Shown here one piece after another: positions 56,330 to 64,000 of a stretch of 64,000 bases of DNA (position 1 is the first letter of the stretch; each line of letters starts with the position of its first letter). The DNA comes from Thiomicrorhabdus immobilis. Lineage in GTDB: Bacteria; Pseudomonadota; Gammaproteobacteria; Thiomicrospirales; Thiomicrospiraceae. The stretch lies in assembly GCF_021654855.1 (NCBI RefSeq), contig NZ_AP024202.1, positions 372,001-436,000 on the forward strand. The letters are read 5' to 3'. The translations under genes were made by a program, and so were the position numbers. The notes beneath the pieces are model-generated. The model was not told the DNA's origin. It ran no database searches and saw only the letters and a list, made by a program, of their open reading frames with translations.

Positions 56330-57520
56330 ATGGCAAAAGAAAAGTTTGAACGCTCGAAACCGCACGTAAACGTTGGTACTATCGGTCACGTTGACCATGG
56401 TAAGACAACTCTAACTGCGGCATTAACAATTGTACAAGGTAAGAAATTCGGTGGAGACGTAAAAGACTACGCTTCAATCGATAACGCACCAGAAGAGCGT
56501 GAGCGTGGGATTACAATCTCAACAGCACACGTTGAGTACGAATCAGAAACTCGTCACTACGCACACGTAGACTGCCCAGGCCACGCTGACTATGTTAAAA
56601 ACATGATCACTGGTGCTGCACAGATGGATGGCGCAATCCTGGTTTGTTCAGCGGCTGATGGACCAATGCCACAGACTCGTGAGCACATCCTATTATCACG
56701 TCAGGTTGGTGTACCATACATCGTTGTATACCTAAACAAAGCTGACATGGTTGATGATGAAGAGCTAATGGAATTAGTAGAAATGGAAGTTCGTGAACTT
56801 CTAGATATGTACGAATTCCCAGGTGACGACACTCCAGTAATCATGGGTTCTGCACTTAAAGCAATCGAAGGTGACCAGTCTGAAATCGGTGAACCATCAA
56901 TCGGTCGTCTAATCGAAGCTCTAGATACTTATATCCCTGAGCCTACTCGTGAAACAGACAAGCCATTCCTAATGCCTGTAGAAGATATCTTCTCAATCCA
57001 GGGTCGTGGTACGGTTGCAACTGGTCGTGTTGAAACGGGTGTTGTAAAAGTGGGTGAAGAGATCGAAATCGTTGGTATTCGTCCTACTCAAACAACAACA
57101 GTAACTGGTGTTGAAATGTTCCGTAAGCTTCTAGACCAAGGTGAAGCTGGTGATAACGTTGGTATCCTATTACGTGGTACTAAGCGTGAAGACATCGAGC
57201 GTGGACAAGTTCTAGCACACAAAGGTACTGTTAAGCCACATACTAAGTTCGAAGCTGAAGTATATGTATTAGGTAAAGACGAAGGTGGACGTCACACTCC
57301 ATTCTTCAACGGTTACCGTCCACAGTTCTACTTCCGTACAACTGACGTAACTGGTGCTTGTGAGCTACCAGCAGGTGTTGAAATGGTAATGCCTGGTGAT
57401 AACGTACAAATGACTGTAGAGTTAATCAACCCAATCGCGATGTCAGACGGTCTACGTTTTGCAATCCGTGAAGGTGGACGTACAGTTGGTGCAGGTGTTG
57501 TTGCTAAAATTATTGAATAA
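56330..57520 (+). CDS. tuf: Elongation factor Tu, copy 2
   Basis: A 396-residue EF-Tu identical to copy 1. It is the last gene of rpsL-rpsG-fusA-tuf (tufA position). The flanks differ from copy 1 immediately outside the gene, so identity stops at the gene borders, as expected from gene conversion under selection. Confidence 0.98.
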   Translation: MAKEKFERSKPHVNVGTIGHVDHGKTTLTAALTIVQGKKFGGDVKDYASIDNAPEERERGITISTAHVEYESETRHYAHVDCPGHADYVKNMITGAAQMDGAILVCSAADGPMPQTREHILLSRQVGVPYIVVYLNKADMVDDEELMELVEMEVRELLDMYEFPGDDTPVIMGSALKAIEGDQSEIGEPSIGRLIEALDTYIPEPTRETDKPFLMPVEDIFSIQGRGTVATGRVETGVVKVGEEIEIVGIRPTQTTTVTGVEMFRKLLDQGEAGDNVGILLRGTKREDIERGQVLAHKGTVKPHTKFEAEVYVLGKDEGGRHTPFFNGYRPQFYFRTTDVTGACELPAGVEMVMPGDNVQMTVELINPIAMSDGLRFAIREGGRTVGAGVVAKIIE

Positions 57521-57545
57521 TTTTTAGTTAACAAATTATCTGTAT

Positions 57546-57573
57546 AAAAAAGGGAGCTTCGGCTCCCTTTTTT
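57546..57573 (+). terminator. Terminator of the str operon
   Basis: A perfect 12-bp stem, AAAAAAGGGAGC with GCTCCCTTTTTT, closed by TTCG. Confidence 0.93.
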
Positions 57574-57589
57574 GTTTGTAACTAAAGGG

Positions 57590-57618
57590 TTGTTTTTATT
57601 TAAAATAATTGCTATAAT
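57590..57618 (+). promoter_or_regulatory. Promoter of the S10 operon
   Basis: TTGTTT (57590-57595), 17 bases, then TATAAT (57613-57618) with an upstream TGC making an extended -10. It lies 17 bases past the str terminator and drives rpsJ onward. The predicted leader to 57688 is only about 65 bases, shorter than the L4-regulated leader of E. coli. Confidence 0.8.
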
Positions 57619-57687
57619 CCGCTCCCTTAGTTTGTATGCCTTGATTTGGCGTGCTTTTCTATATTTTAAATAAATGAGAAGAATATT

Positions 57688-57999
57688 ATGGCGACTCAAA
57701 ATATTCGTATTCGCTTGAAAGCTTTTGATCATCGTTTGATTGATCAATCTGCTCGTGAAATTACGGAAACTGCAAAAAGAACTGGTGCGCAAGTACGCGG
57801 TCCAATTCCTATGCCAACTCGTAAAGAGCGTTTTACAATTTTGATCTCTCCGCATGTTAATAAAGATGCTCGTGATCAGTACGAAATTCGTACCCACAAG
57901 CGTCTGTTAGACATCGTTGATCCAACAGAAAAAACTGTTGATGCATTGATGAAGTTAGACTTAGCTGCTGGTGTAGACGTTCAATTGGAACTACGTTAA
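57688..57999 (+). CDS. rpsJ: Ribosomal protein S10
   Basis: The 103-residue protein (NusE) starts [19 protein letters not shown] and also works in antitermination. First gene of the S10 operon. Confidence 0.98.
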   Translation: MATQNIRIRLKAFDHRLIDQSAREITETAKRTGAQVRGPIPMPTRKERFTILISPHVNKDARDQYEIRTHKRLLDIVDPTEKTVDALMKLDLAAGVDVQLELR

Positions 58000-58060
58000 T
58001 TCGTAGATAGCTGGTCATCAATCGTAATGACTCGCAACTATATAATAATGAGGTAATGAT

Positions 58061-58696
58061 ATGAGTATTGGTATCATTGGTAAGAAAATCGGAATGACTC
58101 GTGTATTTAATGACGAAGGTATTTCTACTCCTGTAACAGTAGTGGAAGTTCAGCCTAATCGTATTACACAGATTAAGACATTAGAGACTGATGGTTATTC
58201 TGCGATTCAGGTTACCACTGGATCAGTGCATGCAGGTCGCGTAAGCAAGCCTGCTGCAGGGCATTTTGCGAAAGCAGGTGTTGAAGCTGGTAAAGGGCTT
58301 TGGGAATTCCGCGCAGATGATTCTGAGATGGAAGGTCTTGAAGTTGGTTCTGAGTTAACTGTAGAGCGTTTTTCAGACATCGCTGTTGTTGACGTAACTG
58401 GTACTACTAAAGGTAAAGGTTTCCAAGGTGGTATTAAGCGTCATAACTTCAGTATGCAAGATGCTACTCACGGTAACTCTATCTCTCACCGTTCTAACGG
58501 TTCTATCGGTCAGAACCAGACTCCAGGTCGCGTTTTCAAAGGAAAGAAAATGTCTGGCCATATGGGTGATGTTAGACAAACAACACAGAACTTGGATTTA
58601 GTTAAGGTTGATGCAGAAAATGGTCTATTGTTGATCAAAGGTGCAGTACCTGGTGCTAAGAATAGTACTGTCATTGTTCGTAAAGCTGTTAAGTAA
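58061..58696 (+). CDS. rplC: Ribosomal protein L3
   Basis: The 211-residue protein starts [16 protein letters not shown] and has the [15 protein letters not shown] segment and the long loop reaching the peptidyl transferase centre, [20 protein letters not shown]. Confidence 0.98.
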   Translation: MSIGIIGKKIGMTRVFNDEGISTPVTVVEVQPNRITQIKTLETDGYSAIQVTTGSVHAGRVSKPAAGHFAKAGVEAGKGLWEFRADDSEMEGLEVGSELTVERFSDIAVVDVTGTTKGKGFQGGIKRHNFSMQDATHGNSISHRSNGSIGQNQTPGRVFKGKKMSGHMGDVRQTTQNLDLVKVDAENGLLLIKGAVPGAKNSTVIVRKAVK

Positions 58697-58706
58697 GGTG
58701 GGCATG

Positions 58707-59327
58707 ATGGATTTAAAATTAATCGAATTAGCTTCTGGTAAAGAAAACGGCACTGTTGCTGTTTCTGATGCCTTATTTGGTGTTGACTTCAATGAAGCAC
58801 TTGTTCACCAAGTAGTTACTGCATATATGAATGCAGGACGTCAAGGAACTAAGGGTCAAAAGAATCGTGCTGCCGTAAGCGGTGGTGGTGCTAAGCCTTG
58901 GAACCAAAAAGGAACTGGTCGTGCACGTGCCGGAACTATCCGTAGCCCTATTTGGGTTGGTGGTGGACGTGCGTTCCCTGGGCATAACCGTGATTTCTCA
59001 CAAAAAGTAAACAAAAAAATGTACCGTGGTGCGATGCGTTCTATTTTCGCTGAACTAAACCGTACAGGACGTTTAATCGTTGTTGATGATTTCAAAGTTG
59101 ATGCTCCAAAGACTAAAGAATTTAATGCAAAACTTGCACAGTTAAATATTTCTGATGCATTGGTTATCACTGAAGGTTTTGATGAATATTTGTATTTATC
59201 AGCACGTAACCTTTATGGTGCGGATGTATGTGATGTTGCGTCTATCGACCCTGTAAGCCTGATTGGTTTCCAAAACGTTGTTATGACTCAAGGTGCAGTT
59301 AAGCAGCTAGAGGAGCAATTAGCATGA
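58707..59327 (+). CDS. rplD: Ribosomal protein L4
   Basis: The 206-residue protein carries [19 protein letters not shown], the loop lining the exit tunnel. ATG 58707 ([11 protein letters not shown]) aligns best with the family; a second ATG directly before it at 58704 could also serve. AAGG at 58695 fits either. A longer frame from 58641 overlaps rplC and is rejected. It overlaps rplW by four bases. Confidence 0.96.
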   Translation: MDLKLIELASGKENGTVAVSDALFGVDFNEALVHQVVTAYMNAGRQGTKGQKNRAAVSGGGAKPWNQKGTGRARAGTIRSPIWVGGGRAFPGHNRDFSQKVNKKMYRGAMRSIFAELNRTGRLIVVDDFKVDAPKTKEFNAKLAQLNISDALVITEGFDEYLYLSARNLYGADVCDVASIDPVSLIGFQNVVMTQGAVKQLEEQLA

Positions 59328-59620
59328 ATCAAGAAAGAATTCTAAAAGTATTGCTAGCACCGCATGTATCAGAAAAATCAGCGATTATGGCTGATGCGGC
59401 TGGACAGTACGTGTTTAAGGTTTTACCTTCAGCAACTAAAACAGAAGTAAAGCAAGCAGTTGAGTCTTTATTTGAAGTTAAGGTTCAGTCGGTAAATATG
59501 ATTAACCTTAAAGGTAAGCGTAAAGTTTTCAAAGGTCGTCAAGGACAGCGTAATGGTGTGCGTAAAGCTATCGTTCGTTTAGCTCCTGGTCAAGACATTG
59601 ACTTCGCTTCAGCTGAATAA
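59324..59620 (+). CDS. rplW: Ribosomal protein L23
   Basis: The 98-residue exit-site protein starts [19 protein letters not shown] and docks trigger factor and SRP. It overlaps rplD (ATGA). Confidence 0.98.
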   Translation: MNQERILKVLLAPHVSEKSAIMADAAGQYVFKVLPSATKTEVKQAVESLFEVKVQSVNMINLKGKRKVFKGRQGQRNGVRKAIVRLAPGQDIDFASAE

Positions 59621-59631
59621 GGAGTTCACAC

Positions 59632-60462
59632 ATGGCAATTGTAAAAAAATCTAAACCGACTTCTCCAGGTCGTCGATTTGTTGTAAGTGTTGTTGAGCCA
59701 AGTTTACATAAAGGTAAACCTCATTCAGCTTTACTAGAAAAGAAATCAAAATCAGGTGGTCGTAACAATAACGGTCGTATCACAGTTCGTCATCAAGGTG
59801 GTGGTCATAAGCAACACTACCGTATGGTTGACTTCAAGCGCTCTAAAGCTGGTGTGCCAGCAACTGTTGAGCGTTTAGAATACGATCCTAACCGTACTGC
59901 TCACATTGCATTGTTAAAATATGCTGATGGTGAGCGTGCATACATTATTGCGCCTAAGAATCTAGCTGCAGGTGATGTGGTTGAGACTGGTGAACACGTA
60001 GCAATTAAAGTTGGTAACTGTCTGCCATTACGTAATATCCCAGTTGGAACAATTGTTCACAACTTGGAAATGCGTCCTGGTAAAGGTGCTCAAATTGCAC
60101 GTAGTGCTGGTTCTTCAGCTTCTATCGCTGGTAAAGATGGACAGTATGTTCTAGTTCGTCTACGTTCTGGTGAAATGCGTAAGATTCTTGCTGAATGTAA
60201 AGCAACTATCGGTGAAGTTGGTAACTCTGAACATAGCCTACGTAAGTTAGGTAAGGCTGGTGCTAAGCGCTGGCGTGGTGTTCGTCCTACTGTTCGCGGT
60301 GTTGCGATGAACCCTGTTGATCACCCGCATGGTGGTGGTGAAGGTCGTACTTCTGGTGGACGTAACCCTGTTACTCCATGGGGTGTTCCGACTAAAGGTA
60401 AGAAGACTCGTAGCAATAAACGTACTGATGGAATGATCGTACGTCGTAGAAACAAAAAATAA
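59632..60462 (+). CDS. rplB: Ribosomal protein L2
   Basis: The 276-residue protein near the peptidyl transferase centre has the conserved His in [23 protein letters not shown] precedes the start. Confidence 0.98.
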   Translation: MAIVKKSKPTSPGRRFVVSVVEPSLHKGKPHSALLEKKSKSGGRNNNGRITVRHQGGGHKQHYRMVDFKRSKAGVPATVERLEYDPNRTAHIALLKYADGERAYIIAPKNLAAGDVVETGEHVAIKVGNCLPLRNIPVGTIVHNLEMRPGKGAQIARSAGSSASIAGKDGQYVLVRLRSGEMRKILAECKATIGEVGNSEHSLRKLGKAGAKRWRGVRPTVRGVAMNPVDHPHGGGEGRTSGGRNPVTPWGVPTKGKKTRSNKRTDGMIVRRRNKK

Positions 60463-60474
60463 GGAAGGACACTG

Positions 60475-60750
60475 ATGCCACGTTCAGTTAAAAAAGGACC
60501 TTTTGTTGATCATCACTTATATAAAAAAGTGGTAGAGGCACAAGAATCTGGTAATAAACGTCCAATTAAGACATGGTCACGTAGATCTATGATCTTACCT
60601 GATATGATCGGTTTAACAATCGCTGTTCATAACGGTAAAGAGCATATTCCTGTTTTCGTATCTGAAAACATGGTTGGCCATAAATTGGGTGAATTTTCAA
60701 TGACTCGTTATTATCGCGGCCATGCTGCGGATAAGAAAGCTAAGCGCTAA
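60475..60750 (+). CDS. rpsS: Ribosomal protein S19
   Basis: The 91-residue protein of the small-subunit head begins [28 protein letters not shown] precedes the start. Confidence 0.98.
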   Translation: MPRSVKKGPFVDHHLYKKVVEAQESGNKRPIKTWSRRSMILPDMIGLTIAVHNGKEHIPVFVSENMVGHKLGEFSMTRYYRGHAADKKAKR

Positions 60751-60762
60751 TAGGGGAATAAT

Positions 60763-61095
60763 ATGCAAGTAAGTGCAACACATAAATTTGCTCGTATCTC
60801 TCCACAAAAAGCTCGCTTGGTAGCAGACTTAATCCGTGGTAAAGATGTAGAGACAGCAGTTAATATTTTAGCATTCAGTGATAAGAAGGCTGCAAGCCTA
60901 ATTAAAGCAGTATTAAATTCTGCAATCGCAAACGCTGAGAATAACGAAGGTGCTGATATCGATGAATTAAAAGTTACTGCAGCATATGTAAATGCTGGGC
61001 CTATCATGAAGCGTATGCGCGCTCGTGCAAAAGGTCGTGGTAACCGTATTTTAAAACGTATCAGTCACATCACTGTCACTGTTGGCGATAAGTAA
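60763..61095 (+). CDS. rplV: Ribosomal protein L22
   Basis: The 110-residue exit-tunnel protein begins [20 protein letters not shown] and has the beta-hairpin around [18 protein letters not shown], the site of macrolide-resistance changes. Confidence 0.98.
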   Translation: MQVSATHKFARISPQKARLVADLIRGKDVETAVNILAFSDKKAASLIKAVLNSAIANAENNEGADIDELKVTAAYVNAGPIMKRMRARAKGRGNRILKRISHITVTVGDK

Positions 61096-61106
61096 GGAGA
61101 ATCAGA

Positions 61107-61787
61107 ATGGGTCAAAAAGTTCATCCTATTGGGATTCGTCTTGGAATCACAAAAGATTGGAATTCTCGTTGGTATGCGGATAGCAAAAACTATTCTGATA
61201 ATTTAATCAGTGATGTTGAGATTCGTAACGAATTGAATGAGAAACTAAAGCATGCATCTGTAAGCAAGATTAATATCGAGCGTGTAGCTAATGGTGTTCG
61301 TGTAACAATCCATACAGCTCGTCCAGGTGTTGTTATTGGTAAGAAAGGTGAAGATATTGAGAAGTTAAAGCAAGCTTTAACTGCAAAAACTGGTTTACCA
61401 GTAAATATCAACATCGAAGAAATTAAAAAGCCTGAATTAGATGCTAAGTTAGTTGCTGAAAGTATTGCTCAGCAATTAGAAAAGCGTATCCAGTTCCGTC
61501 GTGCTATGAAGCGTGCTGTAGGTAATGCAATGCGTATCGGTGCTGAAGGGATCAAGGTTACTGTTTCAGGTCGTCTAAACGGTGCTGATATTGCACGTGC
61601 AGAATGGTATAGAGAAGGACGTGTTCCTCTTCACACTTTCCGTGCAGATATCGACTATGCTACTTTTGAAGCAGATACTACTTACGGTAAAATTGGCGTA
61701 AAAGTATGGATCTTTAAAGGTGAGAAGCTTGGTAAGCTTGCATTGGATGATAATAATCAATCTAAGGGCAAAAAAGGCCGTAAATAA
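61107..61787 (+). CDS. rpsC: Ribosomal protein S3
   Basis: The 226-residue protein has the KH motif [14 protein letters not shown] and lines the mRNA entry site. AAGGAG precedes the start. Confidence 0.98.
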   Translation: MGQKVHPIGIRLGITKDWNSRWYADSKNYSDNLISDVEIRNELNEKLKHASVSKINIERVANGVRVTIHTARPGVVIGKKGEDIEKLKQALTAKTGLPVNINIEEIKKPELDAKLVAESIAQQLEKRIQFRRAMKRAVGNAMRIGAEGIKVTVSGRLNGADIARAEWYREGRVPLHTFRADIDYATFEADTTYGKIGVKVWIFKGEKLGKLALDDNNQSKGKKGRK

Positions 61788-61801
61788 AAGGATAACTAAC
61801 T

Positions 61802-62215
61802 ATGTTAATGCCTAAACGTACTAAATTTAGAAAAGTACACAAAGGACGTAACCGTGGTTTGGCGCAAGTCGGAAACAAAGTTAGCTTCGGTGATTTCGGT
61901 CTTAAAGCCTTAGAGCGCGGAAGAATGACTTCACGTCAGATCGAAGCTGGTCGTCGTGTTATGACTCGTCACGTTAAGCGTGGTGCAAAAATTTGGATCC
62001 GTGTATTCCCTGATAAGCCAATCACTAACAAACCTCTTGAGGTTCGTATGGGTAAAGGTAAGGGTAGTGTGGAGTATTGGGTAGCTCAAATTCAACCTGG
62101 TCGTATTCTTTTTGAGATGCAGGGTGTAAATGAGTCTTTAGCACGCGAAGCATTTGCGCTTGCAGCGGCTAAACTACCTTTTAAAACACAAGTTGTAACA
62201 AGAACGGTGATGTAA
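61802..62215 (+). CDS. rplP: Ribosomal protein L16
   Basis: The 137-residue protein begins [19 protein letters not shown], matching the family's MLxPKRTK start, so the first ATG is preferred to the one two codons on. Its stop overlaps the next start by none; rpmC begins at the next base. Confidence 0.98.
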   Translation: MLMPKRTKFRKVHKGRNRGLAQVGNKVSFGDFGLKALERGRMTSRQIEAGRRVMTRHVKRGAKIWIRVFPDKPITNKPLEVRMGKGKGSVEYWVAQIQPGRILFEMQGVNESLAREAFALAAAKLPFKTQVVTRTVM

Positions 62216-62407
62216 ATGACTGCTAAAGAATTAAATGAAAAAACAGTTGAAGAGCTTAGAGCTGAATTGCTTAATCTTTTGAAAGAGCAATTTAATCTAA
62301 GAATGCAAAATGCAACTGGTCAGTTATCTAATTCGGCGCAATTGAAAACGACTCGTCGTACAATTGCTCGAGTTAAAACCATCATTCGTCAAAAAGTGAG
62401 TAAGTAA
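62216..62407 (+). CDS. rpmC: Ribosomal protein L29
   Basis: The 63-residue two-helix protein begins [20 protein letters not shown] and sits at the exit tunnel. It begins directly after the rplP stop. Confidence 0.98.
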   Translation: MTAKELNEKTVEELRAELLNLLKEQFNLRMQNATGQLSNSAQLKTTRRTIARVKTIIRQKVSK

Positions 62408-62409
62408 AG

Positions 62410-62673
62410 ATGGCTGGTCAAGAAAGTAAAGCACGTACAATGCAAGGTGTTGTTGTTAGCAATGGTATGCAAGATTCTATCGTTGTTTCTATCGCACGTT
62501 TCATTAAGCATGCAAAATACAAAAAATTCGTTAAAAAATCTACTAAGGTTATGGCGCATGACGCTGACAACGCTTGTGGTGTTGGAGATACAGTTACTAT
62601 TCAAGAAACTGCACCAATCTCTAAGAACAAGTCTTGGGCTTTAGTGAGTATCGACGAAAAAGCAAAAATCTAA
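62410..62673 (+). CDS. rpsQ: Ribosomal protein S17
   Basis: The 87-residue OB-fold protein has [20 protein letters not shown]. It is the last gene of the S10 operon; a 150-base gap follows. Confidence 0.98.
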   Translation: MAGQESKARTMQGVVVSNGMQDSIVVSIARFIKHAKYKKFVKKSTKVMAHDADNACGVGDTVTIQETAPISKNKSWALVSIDEKAKI

Positions 62674-62679
62674 GTTTTA

Positions 62680-62708
62680 TAGCATTTCCGAAAATTATCT
62701 GTTATAAT
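62680..62708 (+). promoter_or_regulatory. Promoter of the spc operon
   Basis: TATAAT (62703-62708) preceded by TGT forms an extended -10; the -35 position reads TAGCAT (62680-62685, spacing 17), which is weak. TTCCGA (62686-62691) and TCGGAA (62711-62716) flank the -10 as an inverted repeat, so the same stretch may fold as a weak hairpin ending the S10 transcript. It drives rplN onward. Confidence 0.7.
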
Positions 62709-62823
62709 TCTCGGAATCTACTTAGCCACTTTAAAGAATAAGCCTGATTAATAGATTAGGAACTGTTCTTTTTGGTGGTTTTTGTGCTGTAAGTAATTTT
62801 TAGTTTATGGATGGAGTACCACC

Positions 62824-63192
62824 ATGATTCAGATGCAAACTATACTTGATGTTGCTGATAACAGTGGGGCCAAACGTGTCCAATGCATCAAGGTATTAGG
62901 CGGTTCACACCGTCGTTACGCAAGTATTGGTGACGTAATAAAAGTGAGCGTAAAAGAAGCTGCGCCACGTGGAAAAGTGAAGAAAGGTGATGTTTATAAC
63001 GCCGTTGTTGTTCGTACAGCTAAGGGTGTTAGACGTCAAGATGGTTCTTTGATTAAGTTTGATGGCAACGCTGCTGTAATTCTTAACGCTAAAAAAGAGC
63101 CTATCGGAACACGTATCTTCGGCCCAGTAACTCGTGAGTTACGAAACGACAAGTTTATGAAAATCGTTTCTTTAGCTCCTGAAGTTCTATAA
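62824..63192 (+). CDS. rplN: Ribosomal protein L14
   Basis: The 122-residue protein begins [19 protein letters not shown] and is first in the spc operon. GGAGTACC lies before the ATG. Confidence 0.98.
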   Translation: MIQMQTILDVADNSGAKRVQCIKVLGGSHRRYASIGDVIKVSVKEAAPRGKVKKGDVYNAVVVRTAKGVRRQDGSLIKFDGNAAVILNAKKEPIGTRIFGPVTRELRNDKFMKIVSLAPEVL

Positions 63193-63202
63193 GGAAGACG
63201 TA

Positions 63203-63517
63203 ATGAATCGTTTAAGAAAAGGTGATGAAATTATCGTTATTACTGGTAAAGACAAGGGGAAGCGTGGTTCTGTTTCTTCTGTTCTTGCTAACGGTAAAGT
63301 TCTGGTAGATGGTATCAACCTAGTAAAGAAGCATACTAAAGCAAACCCAATGACTGGTGCGCAAGGCGGTATCGTTTCTAAAGAGATGCCTATCGATGCC
63401 TCAAATGTGGCTTTAGTTAATCCTGAAACAAATAAAGCTGACAAAGTTGGTTTTAAAGTTGAAGGTGATTCTAAAATCCGCTTCTTTAAATCTAATGGTA
63501 AAGCGGTTGACGCTTAA
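63203..63517 (+). CDS. rplX: Ribosomal protein L24
   Basis: The 104-residue protein has the KOW motif [19 protein letters not shown] and starts large-subunit assembly. AAGGAAGA precedes the start. Confidence 0.98.
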   Translation: MNRLRKGDEIIVITGKDKGKRGSVSSVLANGKVLVDGINLVKKHTKANPMTGAQGGIVSKEMPIDASNVALVNPETNKADKVGFKVEGDSKIRFFKSNGKAVDA

Positions 63518-63531
63518 TTAAGGGTATAAAG

Positions 63532-64000
63532 ATGGCAAGATTACAAAAAATGTATAAAGAGCAAGTTGTTTCTAAATTAGTAGAACAATTTGGTTACAAG
63601 TCTCCAATGCAAGCTCCTAAGTTGACGAAAATCACGATCAACATGGGTGTTGGTGAAGCTATTGGCGACAAAAAAGTTTTAGATAATGCTATTTCTGATA
63701 TGGAAGCTATTTCTGGTCAGAAAGCAATGAAGACTTTAGCTCGTAAATCAGTTGCTTCCTTCAAGGTCCGTGATGGATACCCTCTAGGATGTAAAGTGAC
63801 TTTACGTGGTGAAAAGATGTATGAGTTTTTAGATCGTCTTATCAATATCGCGTTACCTCGTGTACGTGACTTCCGTGGTGTAAACCCGAAAGCATTTGAT
63901 GGTCGTGGAAACTACAATTTAGGCCTTAAAGAGCAAATTATTTTCCCTGAAATCGAGTTTGAAAAAGTTGATAAAATCCGCGGGATGGATATTAACTTCG
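63532..64000 (+). CDS. rplE: Ribosomal protein L5 (3' end cut by window edge)
   Basis: A frame from ATG 63532 ([20 protein letters not shown]) stays open to the edge, about 156 of the usual 179 residues. [15 protein letters not shown] and [20 protein letters not shown] identify L5, which binds 5S rRNA. AAGGG precedes the start. Confidence 0.97.
   Translation, partial: MARLQKMYKEQVVSKLVEQFGYKSPMQAPKLTKITINMGVGEAIGDKKVLDNAISDMEAISGQKAMKTLARKSVASFKVRDGYPLGCKVTLRGEKMYEFLDRLINIALPRVRDFRGVNPKAFDGRGNYNLGLKEQIIFPEIEFEKVDKIRGMDINF

Noticed and set aside
57328-57897. A 189-codon open frame on the minus strand across the end of tuf and start of rpsJ
   Set aside because: It lies antisense to two certain genes and crosses the str terminator and S10 promoter; composition is that of a shadow frame.
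1-64000. Mobile island, phage or CRISPR system
   Set aside because: No transposase, integrase, phage structural, cas or toxin-antitoxin genes were recognised; codon use and synteny are uniform.

Overview
The window looks like a chromosomal segment of a sulfur- or hydrogen-oxidising chemolithoautotrophic gammaproteobacterium of the Hydrogenovibrio / Thiomicrospira / Thiomicrorhabdus type. The grounds are gene content and order: form I and form II RuBisCO side by side, each with its own cbbQ and cbbO, two adjacent LysR genes of CbbR type, a gammaproteobacterial rpe-gph-trpEGDC order, and a tRNA-tuf-secE-nusG-rpl-rpoBC-str-S10-spc block. The genus is an inference; there is no 16S gene here. No transposase, integrase, phage gene or CRISPR array was seen.

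Region 1 (1-13 kb) is CO2 fixation. On the minus strand, cbbL-cbbS-cbbQ-cbbO (cbbO cut by the left edge) encode a non-carboxysomal form I RuBisCO with its AAA+/VWA activase pair; several perfect hairpins separate cbbS from cbbQ. On the plus strand two LysR regulators lead into cbbM (form II), a terminator and a large imperfect palindrome, then cbbQ2, cbbO2, an unrecognised 134-residue protein, a small membrane protein and a beta-carbonic anhydrase. Region 2 (13-21 kb) is an OmpR/histidine-kinase pair followed by a TolC/adaptor/RND heavy-metal-type efflux operon and a DUF3240-like gene; an exact 11-bp tandem repeat in the promoter is a good candidate operator for the regulator.

Region 3 (21-39 kb) is housekeeping metabolism: bioD, purC and a PsiE-like gene on the minus strand; rpe, gph, trpE, trpG, trpD, a YbaN-like gene and trpC on the plus strand; a DUF155 protein; a 2OG-Fe(II) oxygenase; the polyamine operon speD-speE-ornithine decarboxylase with an OsmC gene; a ZntB-like transporter; then a M42-like peptidase, bioA and truC on the minus strand.

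Region 4 (39.5-64 kb) is translation and transcription: tRNA-Tyr, tRNA-Gly, tRNA-Thr, tuf, tRNA-Trp, secE, nusG, rplK, rplA, rplJ, rplL, rpoB, rpoC, rpsL, rpsG, fusA, a second identical tuf, then rpsJ through rplE (cut by the right edge). Promoters with good -10 boxes lie ahead of the tRNAs, tRNA-Trp, rpsL, rpsJ and rplN.

The most unusual signal is a short palindrome, ACCAGGCCTGGT, present in seven exact copies plus many 8-11-base partial matches, both between and inside genes, mostly between 13 and 39 kb. It is not explained by any gene and behaves like a highly iterated palindrome. Two other repeat-like elements (8126-8262 and 9247-9377) flank cbbQ2.
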